DNA of 64,000 nucleotides from Aureimonas ureilytica DSM 18598 = NBRC 106430 (GCF_000382705.1 NZ_ARQE01000004.1:94197-158196), one strand, 5' to 3'. Shown: positions 33,949 to 45,238, counted from the first letter of the stretch. The notes: generated by a model from the sequence alone, not told the origin. Numbers and translations: made by a program.

Positions 33949-34088
33949 GGGGCTGGCTCCGTTTCGCGGTTTCTCGGCTTTAACCTTAAGGCTCGTCCCT
34001 TAGTAAAACCTGAAGTCCATCCGGCTCTTCCTTAGCCGGTGCACCAAATCCATCTCCCATTTTCCATCGTTCTTTCCGGGAAACAGGC

Positions 34089-36293
<2,205 letters not shown>

Positions 36294-36322
36294 GGCGACA
36301 TCGCCAGACGGACCCGGATCAG

Positions 36323-36355
36323 GGGGCGGCTCTTCGGGGCCGCCCCTTTTCGTTT
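36323..36355 (+). terminator. Intrinsic terminator after fadB
   Basis: GGGGCGGC, an eight-base loop containing TTCG, and GCCGCCCC form an 8-bp perfect stem followed by TTTTCGTTT, 30 bp after the fadB stop. The convergent yihY gene ends at its right edge. Confidence 0.85.
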
Positions 36356-37383
36356 CAGCCCGCGCGCTTTTCCTTGGCGAGGCTGCGGCCGATCGTGTCG
36401 GCGACGCGCGCGCCGCGCACGCCGAGCGGCTTTTCCGGCTCGTCGGTCGTGTCGACCGCCGTCTGATGCTCCATCTCGGCATTGATCTCGGCGCCGACGA
36501 TGAAGATGGTCGAGGACAGCCAGACCCACATCATGAAGCCGACCACCGCGCCGAGCGAGCCGTAGGTCGCGCCGTAATTGGCGAAGTTCTGGAGATACCA
36601 GGAGAAACCCATCGAGGCAGCGAGCCAGATCGCGGCGGTCAGCGTCGCTCCGAAGAACACCCATTTCCAGCGCGCCCGCGCCCGGCTCGGCCCGTAGCGA
36701 TAGACCATGCTGATGCCCCCGACCGCCAGCGCGAAGACGATCGGCCAGCGCGCGGCGGCGATCAGTTCGTCCGTCAGGCTCTCGGCCCCGATCAGGTTCA
36801 TGAGGATCGGCACCACGCCGACCGAGACGAACATGACCGTGCCGATGAAGACAGCGCCCATGGTGAACAGGAAGGCGACCGCGTTGAGCTTGAGGAAGGA
36901 GCGCATTTCCTGCTCGCCATAGGCGACGTTCATCGCCTCGAACAGCGTCTTCACGCCGTTGTTGGCGCTCCAGAGCGAGAAGAGAAGGCCCGAGACGAAG
37001 CCGATCGACAGCGAGGCGGGATCGCGCGTCACGAGGTTCTCGAGCTGCGACGTGAGGATTTCGGTGCCCGCGCGCGGGAGGAACTGGCCGACATAGGCGA
37101 TGTGGTCCGCGATCGTCGTCGGGTCCGCCACGATGCCGTAGAAGGACACGAAAACGGCGAGCGCGGGAAACAGCGCCAGCAGGAGATAGAAGGTCGCGCC
37201 GGCCGCGATCAGCATCACCCGGTCCTCGAAGAACGAGTACCAGAGCCGCCAGGCGATGTCCTTCCAGCCCTTCCAGGGAATGCCGAGCGGGCCTCGCGCG
37301 TCACGACCGCGCCCCGGTTCGCTGGCGCGGCGCCGGATTTCCTCGGTCGTGTTCGGGGCAAAGCGCAGGCCCGGCACAGGCAT
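36355..37383 (-). CDS. YihY/BrkB family inner-membrane protein
   Basis: A 342-residue membrane protein of the Virul_fac_BrkB (YihY) family, once misnamed ribonuclease BN; the function is not settled. Seen: the N-terminal amphipathic WKDIAWRLWYSFFEDRVMLI, then six hydrophobic segments with AAGATFYLLLALFPALAVFVS, LLFSLWSANNGVKTLFEAMN and AVVGFMMWVWLSSTIFIVGAEINAE (the family's conserved end). The tail is charged and cytoplasmic. The ATG at 37381-37383 with CTGGAGACGACC is preferred; an ATG at 37422 would add 13 residues, and the frame is open further upstream without coding character. Confidence 0.88.
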   Translation of the reverse strand: MPVPGLRFAPNTTEEIRRRASEPGRGRDARGPLGIPWKGWKDIAWRLWYSFFEDRVMLIAAGATFYLLLALFPALAVFVSFYGIVADPTTIADHIAYVGQFLPRAGTEILTSQLENLVTRDPASLSIGFVSGLLFSLWSANNGVKTLFEAMNVAYGEQEMRSFLKLNAVAFLFTMGAVFIGTVMFVSVGVVPILMNLIGAESLTDELIAAARWPIVFALAVGGISMVYRYGPSRARARWKWVFFGATLTAAIWLAASMGFSWYLQNFANYGATYGSLGAVVGFMMWVWLSSTIFIVGAEINAEMEHQTAVDTTDEPEKPLGVRGARVADTIGRSLAKEKRAG

Positions 37384-37589
37384 GGTCGTCTCCAGCAGGA
37401 ACTCCAGCCGCGTCGCGGCCATCGAACCCACGGAAATGCCGCATTTCGCCAGACGGTTCCCGCCTTGCCTGTGGAGAAGCCACCGACGGGCCGGTTTCGC
37501 GCAAGCTCGGCAAGCGGGCGTGGAAAACCTAGCCCTTCGCGTGCGCTTCCCCTCGACAGGGCGGGCGTGGGATCGTAAAAGTCGAAACG

Positions 37590-37609
37590 TCAAGGATAAT
37601 ATTCCTTGA
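37590..37609 (+). promoter_or_regulatory. Perfect inverted repeat, candidate autoregulatory operator
   Basis: TCAAGGA, six bases TAATAT, TCCTTGA: a 7-bp perfect inverted repeat 40 bp before the S24 regulator gene. The spacer itself resembles a -10 box, so a protein bound here would occlude a promoter. It also lies in the intergenic region shared with yihY. Confidence 0.5.
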
Positions 37610-37649
37610 TCTCTCACTCCGCTCCTTCGATCCCTCCGAGACGATCCGC

Positions 37650-38294
37650 ATGTTTTCCCACGAGCGCATCTGGACCGCGATCGATCTACTGGCCGCCCGC
37701 TGCAAGCTGTCCGCTTCGGGTCTGGCGCGGCGGGCGGGGCTGGACCCGACCACGTTCAACCGCTCCAAGCGCTTCGCCGCCGACGGGCGTCCGCGCTGGC
37801 CCTCCACCGAATCGATCGCCAAGATCCTGGAAGCGACGGGCGTGTCCTTCTCGGAATTCTCCTCGTTTCTCGGCAGCGGCCTGTCTCCGGCCGCCCTGCC
37901 CGCGCGCGCGCCGGCCGCCGTCCCGCTGATCGGCTTCGCGCAAGCCGGCGCCGGCGGCTTCTTCGACGATGCCGGCTTCCCGGTCGGCCAGGGCTGGGAC
38001 GAGATCGAACTGCCCGGCCAGGACGGGACGCTCTATGCGCTGGAAGTGTCCGGCCAGTCCATGCTGCCGCTCTATCGCGAGGGCGACGTCGTGATCGTCT
38101 CGCCCGGCGCCTCGGTTCGGCGCGGCGACCGGGTCGTCGCCAAGACGCGCGACGGCGAGGTCATGGTGAAAATCCTCCAGCGCCAGACCGCTAGGACGGT
38201 GGAACTCGCCTCCGTGAATCCGGACTTCCCCGACCGCCAGTTCGCCGCGTCCGAGATCGAATGGATCGCGCGCATTCTCTGGGCCAGCCAGTAG
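37650..38294 (+). CDS. S24-family (LexA/CI-like) transcriptional repressor
   Basis: A 214-residue regulator. The N-terminal part (about 5-75) is a helix-turn-helix of CI/Cro type (LSASGLARRAGLDPTTFNRS, then PRWPSTESIAKILEATGVS). The C-terminal S24 domain (about 90-205) has the serine-lysine dyad: Ser137 in SGQSMLPLYREGD and Lys174 in GEVMVKIL. An Ala-Gly pair at 99-100/101-102 (FAQAGAGG) is a possible self-cleavage site. It may repress until cleaved, as in LexA-type regulators, or simply use the fold for dimerisation. It is a chromosomal member common in Hyphomicrobiales; nothing else suggests a prophage. Confidence 0.88.
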   Translation: MFSHERIWTAIDLLAARCKLSASGLARRAGLDPTTFNRSKRFAADGRPRWPSTESIAKILEATGVSFSEFSSFLGSGLSPAALPARAPAAVPLIGFAQAGAGGFFDDAGFPVGQGWDEIELPGQDGTLYALEVSGQSMLPLYREGDVVIVSPGASVRRGDRVVAKTRDGEVMVKILQRQTARTVELASVNPDFPDRQFAASEIEWIARILWASQ

Positions 38295-38419
38295 GCTCCG
38301 CCGTTTCGTCACAGCGACCGGGGGTGAGCGGTCCGGCTGAACCCGATCCGGGCGCCTATCCGGACTCGGCTTTCAGGCGGCACGCCCTAGGTTTCCAAGG
38401 GTACAACCGAGGAACGGAC

Positions 38420-39205
38420 ATGCAAGCGTTTCGAATCGCGCTGGGGCTCTGCGCGCTTCTTCTGGCCTGGATGTTTCTTCTGCCGCCCGCAGCGCTCGGC
38501 CCCGTGGAGCGGGATATCGTGGAAGCCCGCCCCGTCGCCACACCAGCCGCGACTGCCTCGCCCGCGCCCGCATCCGCGCCCGTCGTGGAAACGGTGGACG
38601 CCGCTGCCGCTCCGGTGCGAACGATCGGCCCCGTCGCGGTGGAGATCGACGGCGCGCTTCAACGCCTGCCGGCGGTGGCGAGCGGCGCAGCGGAGCCTCC
38701 CATCGCCGAACGGCCGGCGCAGGTCGCACTGGCCGGGGCCGCCGAGGCGGCACCCGCTCCGGAACCCGACCCGGCCGAGACGGCGGCGGTATCCCCGACC
38801 CCGGACGCACCGCAGGTGCGCCGCCTTCCCGCGCCGATCGCACTCGACACGGGAACGATCCGCTCCGGCGAGGAGACGATCCAGATCGCGGGCATCGCGC
38901 CGATCGCGCCGGAAACGCGCTGTGCCGACGGGCCGCGCTCCTGGCCCTGCGGCGTGCGGGCCAGAACCGAATTCCGGGCCTGGCTGCGCGGGCGCACCCT
39001 CACCTGCGACCCGGCCGAAGCCGCGACGCCGGATGCGCCGACCGCCTGCCGGCTGGGCGAAGAGGATGTCGGCGACTGGCTGGTGCGCAATGGCTGGGCC
39101 AATGCCGAGCCCGGCAGCCGCTACGAGCGCGAGGCGCAGGCCGCAAGACAGGCCGGCCGGGGCGTCTGGCAGTTCGAGGTGACGCGGCAGGGCGCCGTTC
39201 AGTAA
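38420..39205 (+). CDS. Thermonuclease-like (SNase fold) exported protein
   Basis: A 261-residue protein with an N-terminal hydrophobic segment (about 4-27) serving as signal or anchor, a long Ala/Pro-rich linker (about 35-145), and a C-terminal SNase-like domain (about 150-255) with IQIAGIAPIAPETRCAD, SWPCGVRARTEFRAWLRGRT, the cysteines near DGPRSWPCG and TCD, and DVGDWLVRNGWANAEPGSRY. The ATG follows GAGGAACGGAC. The strand that normally carries a catalytic arginine reads IQIAGI and has no Arg, so nuclease activity is doubtful. The family is common in rhizobia with no assigned role. Confidence 0.75.
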   Translation: MQAFRIALGLCALLLAWMFLLPPAALGPVERDIVEARPVATPAATASPAPASAPVVETVDAAAAPVRTIGPVAVEIDGALQRLPAVASGAAEPPIAERPAQVALAGAAEAAPAPEPDPAETAAVSPTPDAPQVRRLPAPIALDTGTIRSGEETIQIAGIAPIAPETRCADGPRSWPCGVRARTEFRAWLRGRTLTCDPAEAATPDAPTACRLGEEDVGDWLVRNGWANAEPGSRYEREAQAARQAGRGVWQFEVTRQGAVQ

Positions 39206-39295
39206 GGCGACGTTTGCCCGGTCAGCGCCGCCCCTTCCCCAGGAGAGGCGCTGCGGAGCGAAGAGCACGGCGTCGCCGCCGCGCTCCTTGTCTCG

Positions 39296-40957
39296 TCAGG
39301 CGAGCGGCTGGAGACGACCTTCCAGCGCGTCGCGGATCAGCTTGCGCGTTTCCTCGATGCCGTAGAGCGCCACGAAGGAGCCGAAGCGCGGTCCCCGCTC
39401 CTGTCCGATCAGGATCTGGTAGAGCGCCGAGAACCACTCGAGCGACACGCCCGGGCCGCCGTCCGGGCCCTTCTTCTTGGTGTCCTGATAGCGCTCGATG
39501 GGCCGCGCGACGTCGAGAACCGCATCCTGGATCGCACCCGCGTCGGCGTCCGGCGCCAGCGCGCCGAGCTTCTGCTCCAGCGTTTCGAGCGCGGCGCGCT
39601 CCACCTCGTCGGGCGCGCGGAAGCGCTTGGTCGGGCGAACGAAGTCCTCGAAATAGCGCAGCGCATAGGCGACGAGCCGGTCGAGTTCGGGATCGGTCTC
39701 GGCGGTGACGCCCGGCGCATAGCGCGAGATGAAGCCCCAGAGCGTCTTGGCGTCCGACGCATTCGAGGCCGACACGAGGTTCAGAAGCAGCGCGAAGGGC
39801 ACGGCGATGCCCTTCACCGGCGGCTCGCCATTGTGGATGTGGAAGACCGGGTTCTGCAGGCGGGACTTCGCGTCCTGCCGGTCGAAGGCCGAGGCGAAGG
39901 CGTAATAGTCCTCCACCGCCTTCGGGATCACGTCGAAATGCAGGCGCTTGGCGGCGCGCGGCTTGTTGAACATGTAGAGGCCGAGGCTTTCGGGCGAGGC
40001 ATAGGTCAGCCATTCCTCGATCGACAGGCCGTTGCCCTTCGACTTCGAGATCTTCGCGCCCTCGGCGTCGAGGAAGAGTTCGTAGACGAAATGCTCCGGC
40101 GCCTCGCCGCCGAGAATCTCGCAGATCCTGTCGTAGACGCCGGCATTGGTCTGGTGGTCCTTGCCGAACATCTCGAAATCGACGCCGAGCGCCGCCCAGC
40201 GCATGCCGAAATCGGGCTTCCACTGCAGCTTCACCGCGCCGCCCGTGACCGGCAGCGTGGTTTCCGTGCCGTCCTCGTCGAGGAAGGTGACGGTGCCCGC
40301 CTTGGCGTCGACATGCTTCATAGGGACGTAGAGGACGCGTCCGGTCTTGGGCGAGATCGGCAGGAAGGGGCTATAGGTCGCCTGACGCTCGGGCCCGAGC
40401 GTCGGCAGCATGACGCCCATGATGTCGTCGTAGCGCTCGGCCGCGCGCAAGAGCACCTCGTCGAACCGGCCGGAGCGGTAATAATCCGTCGCGCTCGCGA
40501 ACTCGTATTCGAAGCCGAACGTGTCGAGGAAGCGGCAGAGCATGGCGTTGTTGTGCTCGGCAAAGCTCTCGGCCTCGCCGCCGAACGGATTGGGCACGTC
40601 GGTCAGCGGCTTCTGGAGATAGGGCTCCAGCGCGGCGCGGTCGGGCACGTTGTCGGGGATCTTGCGCATCCCGTCCATGTCGTCCGAGAAGCAGATCAGC
40701 CGCGTCGGCACCTTGTCTTCCGTCAGGATGCGGAAGGCGTTGCGCACCATCGTGGTGCGCGCGACCTCGCCGAACGTGCCGATATGCGGCAGGCCCGAAG
40801 GGCCGTAGCCGGTCTCGAACAGGGCTTCCGTCTTGCCCGTCCGCTCCAGCCGCTTCACGATCTTGCGCGCTTCCTCGAAGGGCCAGGCATTGGAGCCGAG
40901 CGCCTCCGCATGGATCGTGGCATCGTGATAGACGGAAGGCCGCGGCGCGTCGGACAT
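39296..40957 (-). CDS. lysK: Lysyl-tRNA synthetase, class I
   Basis: Charges tRNA-Lys with lysine using a class I Rossmann core, unlike the class II LysRS of most bacteria; class I is usual in Alphaproteobacteria, spirochaetes and archaea. The product has 553 residues. Seen: the HIGH-like HIGT at 58-61 in [35 protein letters not shown] near 89-103, and the KMSKS-like KISKSKGN near 305. A C-terminal helical anticodon-binding region follows (about 370-550). The ATG at 40955-40957 gives the normal N-terminus. It stands alone between plus-strand and minus-strand neighbours. Confidence 0.96.
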   Translation of the reverse strand: MSDAPRPSVYHDATIHAEALGSNAWPFEEARKIVKRLERTGKTEALFETGYGPSGLPHIGTFGEVARTTMVRNAFRILTEDKVPTRLICFSDDMDGMRKIPDNVPDRAALEPYLQKPLTDVPNPFGGEAESFAEHNNAMLCRFLDTFGFEYEFASATDYYRSGRFDEVLLRAAERYDDIMGVMLPTLGPERQATYSPFLPISPKTGRVLYVPMKHVDAKAGTVTFLDEDGTETTLPVTGGAVKLQWKPDFGMRWAALGVDFEMFGKDHQTNAGVYDRICEILGGEAPEHFVYELFLDAEGAKISKSKGNGLSIEEWLTYASPESLGLYMFNKPRAAKRLHFDVIPKAVEDYYAFASAFDRQDAKSRLQNPVFHIHNGEPPVKGIAVPFALLLNLVSASNASDAKTLWGFISRYAPGVTAETDPELDRLVAYALRYFEDFVRPTKRFRAPDEVERAALETLEQKLGALAPDADAGAIQDAVLDVARPIERYQDTKKKGPDGGPGVSLEWFSALYQILIGQERGPRFGSFVALYGIEETRKLIRDALEGRLQPLA

Positions 40958-41050
40958 TCGTTCGAGTTCCTTCGAAATCAGGGCGGCGCATCGAGCGCCG
41001 CGTTGACGTCCGTCTAGGGGCGCAGACGGTCCGTCGTCAACAAATCGCGT

Positions 41051-41929
41051 TCAGAACGCGCTGATCGGAAAATAGCGAAGCAGGAGTTCGGACATGCGCC
41101 CGTCCCTCACGATGCGCCCGATCGCGTAGTCGAAGGCGCTGGCAAGTTGCGGGTCGTCGCCGCGCACCGCGATACCCAGCCCCTCGCCGAGAAAGCGGTC
41201 GGACAGATAGGGACCGCCCGCGAACTCGCAGCAATCGGCCGAGGCTTCGCTGCCGAGCCAGAAGGACGAGGCGACCCCATCGCCGAACAAGGCCTTCACG
41301 CGCCCGGCGCGCAGGGCCTCCTGCGCGTTCGCCAGCGTGTCGAAGGGAACGGGCTTGGCCTTGGGAAAGAAGGAGCGCAGCATCGCTTCGTGCGCGCTGC
41401 CGGTGACGACACCGACATCGACGCCCACCAGCCCGCCTTGCAGAGGTTGCGTCAGGTCCGTCCCCCGCCGAACCATAAAGCGCGCGGGATAGCGGAAGAA
41501 GGGCTGCGTGAAGGCGAAGCGCGCGCGGTTGTCGGCGCTGATCGCGAGCCCGGCGACGACGGCGTCGCCCTCCCCCGATTCCAGTGCCGCGCCGAGATCG
41601 GCGAAGGGCCGCGCCTCGATCTGGCAGATCGCGGTGACGTTCAACTCCTCGCAGATGGCGCGCGCGAGATCGACATGGAAGCCGGTCAGCCGGCCGCGCT
41701 GGTCCAGAAAGTTGAACGGCGGATAGTCGACGGCCGTCAGGAAGCGAATGCGCGTGCGCGCCGAAAGGTCGGGCTGCGTGATTCGCAGCGTCTGGTCGCG
41801 GAAATTCGGCGTTTCGACGGCCGACTGCGCCTGAGCCGGAGATACCGCCCAGAATGCAACCAGGGATAAACAAAGAGCCGCAAGATTCGTCAGGGTTCGC
41901 TTCTGGGTTGGTTTCTTCAAGCGCATCAT
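41051..41929 (-). CDS. Periplasmic substrate-binding protein (SBP_bac_3)
   Basis: A 292-residue protein with a signal peptide (about 1-35, ending PAQAQ) and a family-3 solute-binding fold. Seen: IRFLTAVDYPPFNFLDQRGR near 62-81, TGFHVDLARAIC, EARPFADLGAALESGEGDAV, ISADNRARFAFTQPFFRYPA and ALFGDGVASSFWL. Two ATG codons lie side by side (41927-41929 and 41924-41926); the first is given. The ligand is probably an amino acid or related organic acid. No permease or ATPase gene adjoins it; instead a glycosyltransferase starts divergently only 25 bp away, so a sensory or orphan role is possible. Confidence 0.85.
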   Translation of the reverse strand: MMRLKKPTQKRTLTNLAALCLSLVAFWAVSPAQAQSAVETPNFRDQTLRITQPDLSARTRIRFLTAVDYPPFNFLDQRGRLTGFHVDLARAICEELNVTAICQIEARPFADLGAALESGEGDAVVAGLAISADNRARFAFTQPFFRYPARFMVRRGTDLTQPLQGGLVGVDVGVVTGSAHEAMLRSFFPKAKPVPFDTLANAQEALRAGRVKALFGDGVASSFWLGSEASADCCEFAGGPYLSDRFLGEGLGIAVRGDDPQLASAFDYAIGRIVRDGRMSELLLRYFPISAF

Positions 41930-41954
41930 TCCGAAACCATCGGGCGGGGTCCTC

Positions 41955-43973
41955 GTGGGGTGGCGCGTGTCGGTTCCAAAGTCCGCAGATGAGTGGGAAG
42001 ACGGGTCCGGCGCACGGGCAGAGCCTTTGTATGGCGCGTGGCAAGAGCTCGGCAAGCCGGCCGACCTCCTCATCGAGCCGGCGCATCCGCTCATCATCGA
42101 GGGCCGGGACGCGCGGCTGCTCGACGCCTTCCTAGCCCATGCCGGCCTCGACGAACACATCTATGCCGAAACCGCGAACCGTGCGCGCCGCCACGGCGCC
42201 GCGGTGGACGAGGAGCTCGTCGCCAGCGGGGTGCTGACGGAAGAGCGCCTCGCCGCAGCGATCGCTCGGACGCTCGACCTTCCCTTCGCCCGGATCGAGC
42301 CGGGCATCACCATCCTGCGCAACGGGCGCGGCGAGTGGCAAAGCGGCCAGCGGCACCTCAAAGGGTGCGGCCTCGGCTTCGACGCGCGGCTTTTCATCAG
42401 CCCGGCGCTCGACGACCTTGCCGGCACCGCCCGGCGGATCGCGGCGCTCGGCCCGAGGCGGACGGCGCTCTGCGTCGCCACGCGCGGCGACATCGCCCGC
42501 GCCCGCGCCGATTTCACCCAGCAGGAACGCGCCGACCGCGCCCGGTTGAGCTTGGCCGCCGACCGGAACCACCTGTCCGCGCGCGAGGTGATGACCGCGT
42601 TTCAGGCGATGGTCGCAACGCTGATCGCGACAACCGTCGTTCTCGCCTGGGCTCTCCTGCCCTGGTTCTGGAACGCGGTCCATGTGCTTTGCAGCCTGAC
42701 GGCCATGGTGCTCACCACCTTCCGGCTGGCGGTTCTCTCCGAAACGCCGCCGATCGAAGAGGAGCCGAGCCGGCCTTCTCCGCCGGACCTTCCCGACCCA
42801 CTCGACGAGATCGACGGCCTGCCCGTTTATTCGGTGCTCGTCGCCCTGCATCGCGAGGCCGACATGGCCCCGTCCATCGTCGAGGCCATGGCCGCGCTCG
42901 ACTGGCCGCGCTCCAAGCTCGAAGTGTTCTTCGTCTGCGAGGCGTCCGATCCGGAGACGGTTCATGCGGTGGAACGCGCCATCGCGGGCGAGCCGAATTT
43001 CTCGGTGATCGCGACGCCCCGCAGCGATCCCCTCACCAAACCCAAGGCGCTGAACTTCACGCTGCCGCTCGCGCGCGGCGAATTCCTCGTGCTCTACGAC
43101 GCGGAGGACCGCCCGGCCCCGCGCCAGCTGCGCGCCGCCTTCGAGACCTTCCGCAGCGCCGCGCCGGACCTTGCCTGCGTTCAGGCCCCGCTCACCATCC
43201 GCAACGCGCGGGCCGGCTGGTTCGAGACGCTTTTCGCACTGGAATACGACGTCCTGTTCAAGGCGACCCTCCCCTGGCTCGCCGCCCACAACCTTCCCAT
43301 TCCGCTCGGCGGCACGTCGAACCATTTTCGCCGCGAAGCGCTCGTGGATGTCGGCGGGTGGGACAGTCACAATGTCGCCGAGGATGCCGATCTCGGCATT
43401 CGGCTGGCCCGCGCGGGCTGCCGGACCGGGGTGATCGACGCGCCGACCTCGGAAACGGCGACGGGACGCTGGCGCGACTGGCGCAATCAGCGCACCCGTT
43501 GGATCAAGGGCTGGATGCAGACCTGGCTGGTTCACATGCGCAATCCCGGCCGTCTGGTGCGGGATCTCGGCTGGCGCAACCTTCTCTCGTTCCAGCTCGT
43601 GTTCGGCGGCATGGTGGCGTCCAGCCTGCTGCACGTCGTCTTCGGAATCCATCTCGTCGCCCAAGCGCTCGCCTATGCGGCCGGCCAGCAGACATCGCTC
43701 GTCTTCGGCCTTCTGGCGTTTCTCGACGTGTCCAACATCATCCTCGCCTATGCTGCCTTCATCGGCCTTGCCAGCCGCGTGACGCCGCGAAGCGAGCACC
43801 GCCTTTTGCGGCGCCTCTGGTCGCTCTGGTTCTATTGGCTGATGGTGAGCTTCGCCGGAATGCGCGCGGCGCTGCAACTCCTGCACAAGCCGCACCACTG
43901 GGAAAAGACCCCGCACGGGCCCACCGCCGCGCGGCCGCTGCCGGACGCAGGACATCACCTGTCGACATCCTGA
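41955..43973 (+). CDS. Membrane glycosyltransferase, family GT2, with N-terminal GspE_N-like domain
   Basis: A processive-type GT2 enzyme of about 672 residues that should add sugar units at the cytoplasmic face of the inner membrane. Residues about 60-150 resemble the GspE/MshEN N-terminal domain (VASGVLTEERLAAAIARTLD, LPFARIEP), known in some proteins to bind cyclic di-GMP. Two membrane segments follow (about 215-265). The GT2 core has VYSVLVALHREADM, VLYDAEDRPAP, the EDADLG acidic motif and QRTRW, and three or more C-terminal membrane segments follow. The start is uncertain: GTG at 41955 is the furthest upstream and GTG at 41967 is an alternative. The product glycan is not known. Confidence 0.85.
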   Translation: MGWRVSVPKSADEWEDGSGARAEPLYGAWQELGKPADLLIEPAHPLIIEGRDARLLDAFLAHAGLDEHIYAETANRARRHGAAVDEELVASGVLTEERLAAAIARTLDLPFARIEPGITILRNGRGEWQSGQRHLKGCGLGFDARLFISPALDDLAGTARRIAALGPRRTALCVATRGDIARARADFTQQERADRARLSLAADRNHLSAREVMTAFQAMVATLIATTVVLAWALLPWFWNAVHVLCSLTAMVLTTFRLAVLSETPPIEEEPSRPSPPDLPDPLDEIDGLPVYSVLVALHREADMAPSIVEAMAALDWPRSKLEVFFVCEASDPETVHAVERAIAGEPNFSVIATPRSDPLTKPKALNFTLPLARGEFLVLYDAEDRPAPRQLRAAFETFRSAAPDLACVQAPLTIRNARAGWFETLFALEYDVLFKATLPWLAAHNLPIPLGGTSNHFRREALVDVGGWDSHNVAEDADLGIRLARAGCRTGVIDAPTSETATGRWRDWRNQRTRWIKGWMQTWLVHMRNPGRLVRDLGWRNLLSFQLVFGGMVASSLLHVVFGIHLVAQALAYAAGQQTSLVFGLLAFLDVSNIILAYAAFIGLASRVTPRSEHRLLRRLWSLWFYWLMVSFAGMRAALQLLHKPHHWEKTPHGPTAARPLPDAGHHLSTS

Positions 43974-44077
43974 CATTCGGCATATGGAAGAGCCCCCGCC
44001 GCGATGATCCACGGCGGAGGGTTCGAGCCTCACTCCGATCGAGCCGAGACGTCGCGCCTCGGCTCGCGCCGTTCCGG

Positions 44078-44323
44078 TCAGTCGCGATCCACGACCTCGG
44101 CATGGGGCCGGTCGTCGCCGCGCGCGATCTCCTCGTGCCAGCCGCCGTCGCGGTCCTGATAGACGATGCCCTCGGTTTCGCCCGCCAGTTCCTGACGCGC
44201 GGAGGCGTCGCGCGCGGCGGCGAGCGCCGCGTCATGCGACCGGAACGTCTCGGAAAACACGTCGCCGACCTTGTAGGCCCAACCGCCATCGTGCTCGACG
44301 ACTTCGTAGCGGATGTTCGACAT
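44078..44323 (-). CDS. DUF2188 domain small protein
   Basis: An 81-residue acidic protein. The pattern YEVVEHDGGWAYKVGDVFSE, followed by FRSHDAALAAARDASARQEL and IVYQDRDGGWHEE, matches DUF2188, a small two-repeat fold of unknown role. The ATG at 44321-44323 follows GAGGAGAAGAC, a strong ribosome binding site. It stands alone, convergent with the glycosyltransferase gene. Confidence 0.85.
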   Translation of the reverse strand: MSNIRYEVVEHDGGWAYKVGDVFSETFRSHDAALAAARDASARQELAGETEGIVYQDRDGGWHEEIARGDDRPHAEVVDRD

Positions 44324-44781
44324 CGGGTCTTCTCCTCGGATGGGCGTCGGGGACGCGCTGCACTCTGTTCAAAGCTGGAGGGAAAGCTGGAACAGCGCGG
44401 CGCGAAGGCCAGCCCATCGCGCCTGAATGAGCGTTCAACGCAACTCGGCCGGAACGCTCGTCCGCGAGACGGGGCAAGGTTCCCCGATCCGGCGAGACCG
44501 ATCGTCGCGGGCATCCCTCATCTTTTGCGGCCCGAAACTCCGGCGTTTGTGTTAGAGATTTTACCGCCAGCCAGAGGCAACCTCTTCCAAAGCAGATTCA
44601 AATCGTTATATGCCTTCATAAGGCATCCATGCGATCAAACCGCAGCCTTGAAATCTCGACAGCGACAACGTCCGGTAGCGCCCACCTCGGGTCGTGGCGA
44701 ACAACATGGCGCGTCGAAATCCAGCCTGACACCATTAGAATACGCCTTCATAAGAGGCCGCATCGAACGAGAGCCCAGACC
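44324..44781. other. Intergenic region with a duplicated 11-bp element
   Basis: 458 bases upstream of the NUDIX gene, unusually AT-rich in its second half. GCCTTCATAAG occurs twice in the same orientation, at 44612-44622 and 44744-44754. The first copy is inside a perfect inverted repeat, ATGCCTT, CAT, AAGGCAT (44610-44626). The second lies 28 bp before the NUDIX ATG. They may be binding sites controlling the NUDIX gene. Open frames here have no recognisable product. Confidence 0.4.
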
Positions 44782-45216
44782 ATGAAAGAGCGCAGGCAGA
44801 TTGGCGCGATCGCCTATTCCAACGACGCCGACGCGGGTCTGCGCATTCTCTTGGTGACGTCGCGCGAGACCGGCCGCTGGGTGATCCCCAAGGGCTGGCC
44901 GATGAAGTCCAAGCAGCCGCATCAGGCGGCCGCGCAGGAGGCTTTCGAGGAAGCCGGCGTGGAAGGCTCGATCGCCAAGAAGGCGGCCGGCTCCTATCGC
45001 TATCCCAAGACCCTGCGCAACGGCGAAATCGTCTCGTGCCGCGTCAAGGTCTATCCGATGCAGGTGAGAAAGCTCGTCTCCAAATGGCCGGAGGCCGCCG
45101 AACGCAAGCGGCAATGGTTCAGCACGGAGGACGCGGCGGCGGCCGTGCTCGAGCCTGAACTCGCCGACATCCTGCGCTCGATGGGGCAAACGCTGAGCGC
45201 GCCTTCCGCATCGTGA
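44782..45216 (+). CDS. NUDIX hydrolase, diphosphoinositol-phosphate-hydrolase-like group
   Basis: A 144-residue NUDIX protein that should cleave a nucleoside-diphosphate-linked or polyphosphate substrate. Seen: RQIGAIAYSNDADAGLRILL, GRWVIPKGWPMKSKQPHQAA and the NUDIX helix QEAFEEAGVEG. Against the consensus GX5EX7REUXEEXGU, the first glutamate is Lys and the arginine is Gln, but the metal-binding glutamates of EAFEEAG are kept. This W-V-I-P-K-G-W-P form is common in Hyphomicrobiales. The ATG at 44782 is chosen because the frame before it is non-coding. True substrate unknown. Confidence 0.88.
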   Translation: MKERRQIGAIAYSNDADAGLRILLVTSRETGRWVIPKGWPMKSKQPHQAAAQEAFEEAGVEGSIAKKAAGSYRYPKTLRNGEIVSCRVKVYPMQVRKLVSKWPEAAERKRQWFSTEDAAAAVLEPELADILRSMGQTLSAPSAS

Positions 45217-45238
45217 ACGCGCGGGCGATGGCCCGCGC

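Noticed and set aside
37650-38294. Prophage remnant suggested by a CI-like repressor
   Set aside because: No integrase, attachment-site duplication or structural phage gene is nearby, and flanking genes are ordinary chromosomal genes.
39222-40223. A 333-codon minus-strand frame overlapping lysK
   Set aside because: Same-strand frame-shifted shadow of lysK, which carries both synthetase signature motifs in its own frame.
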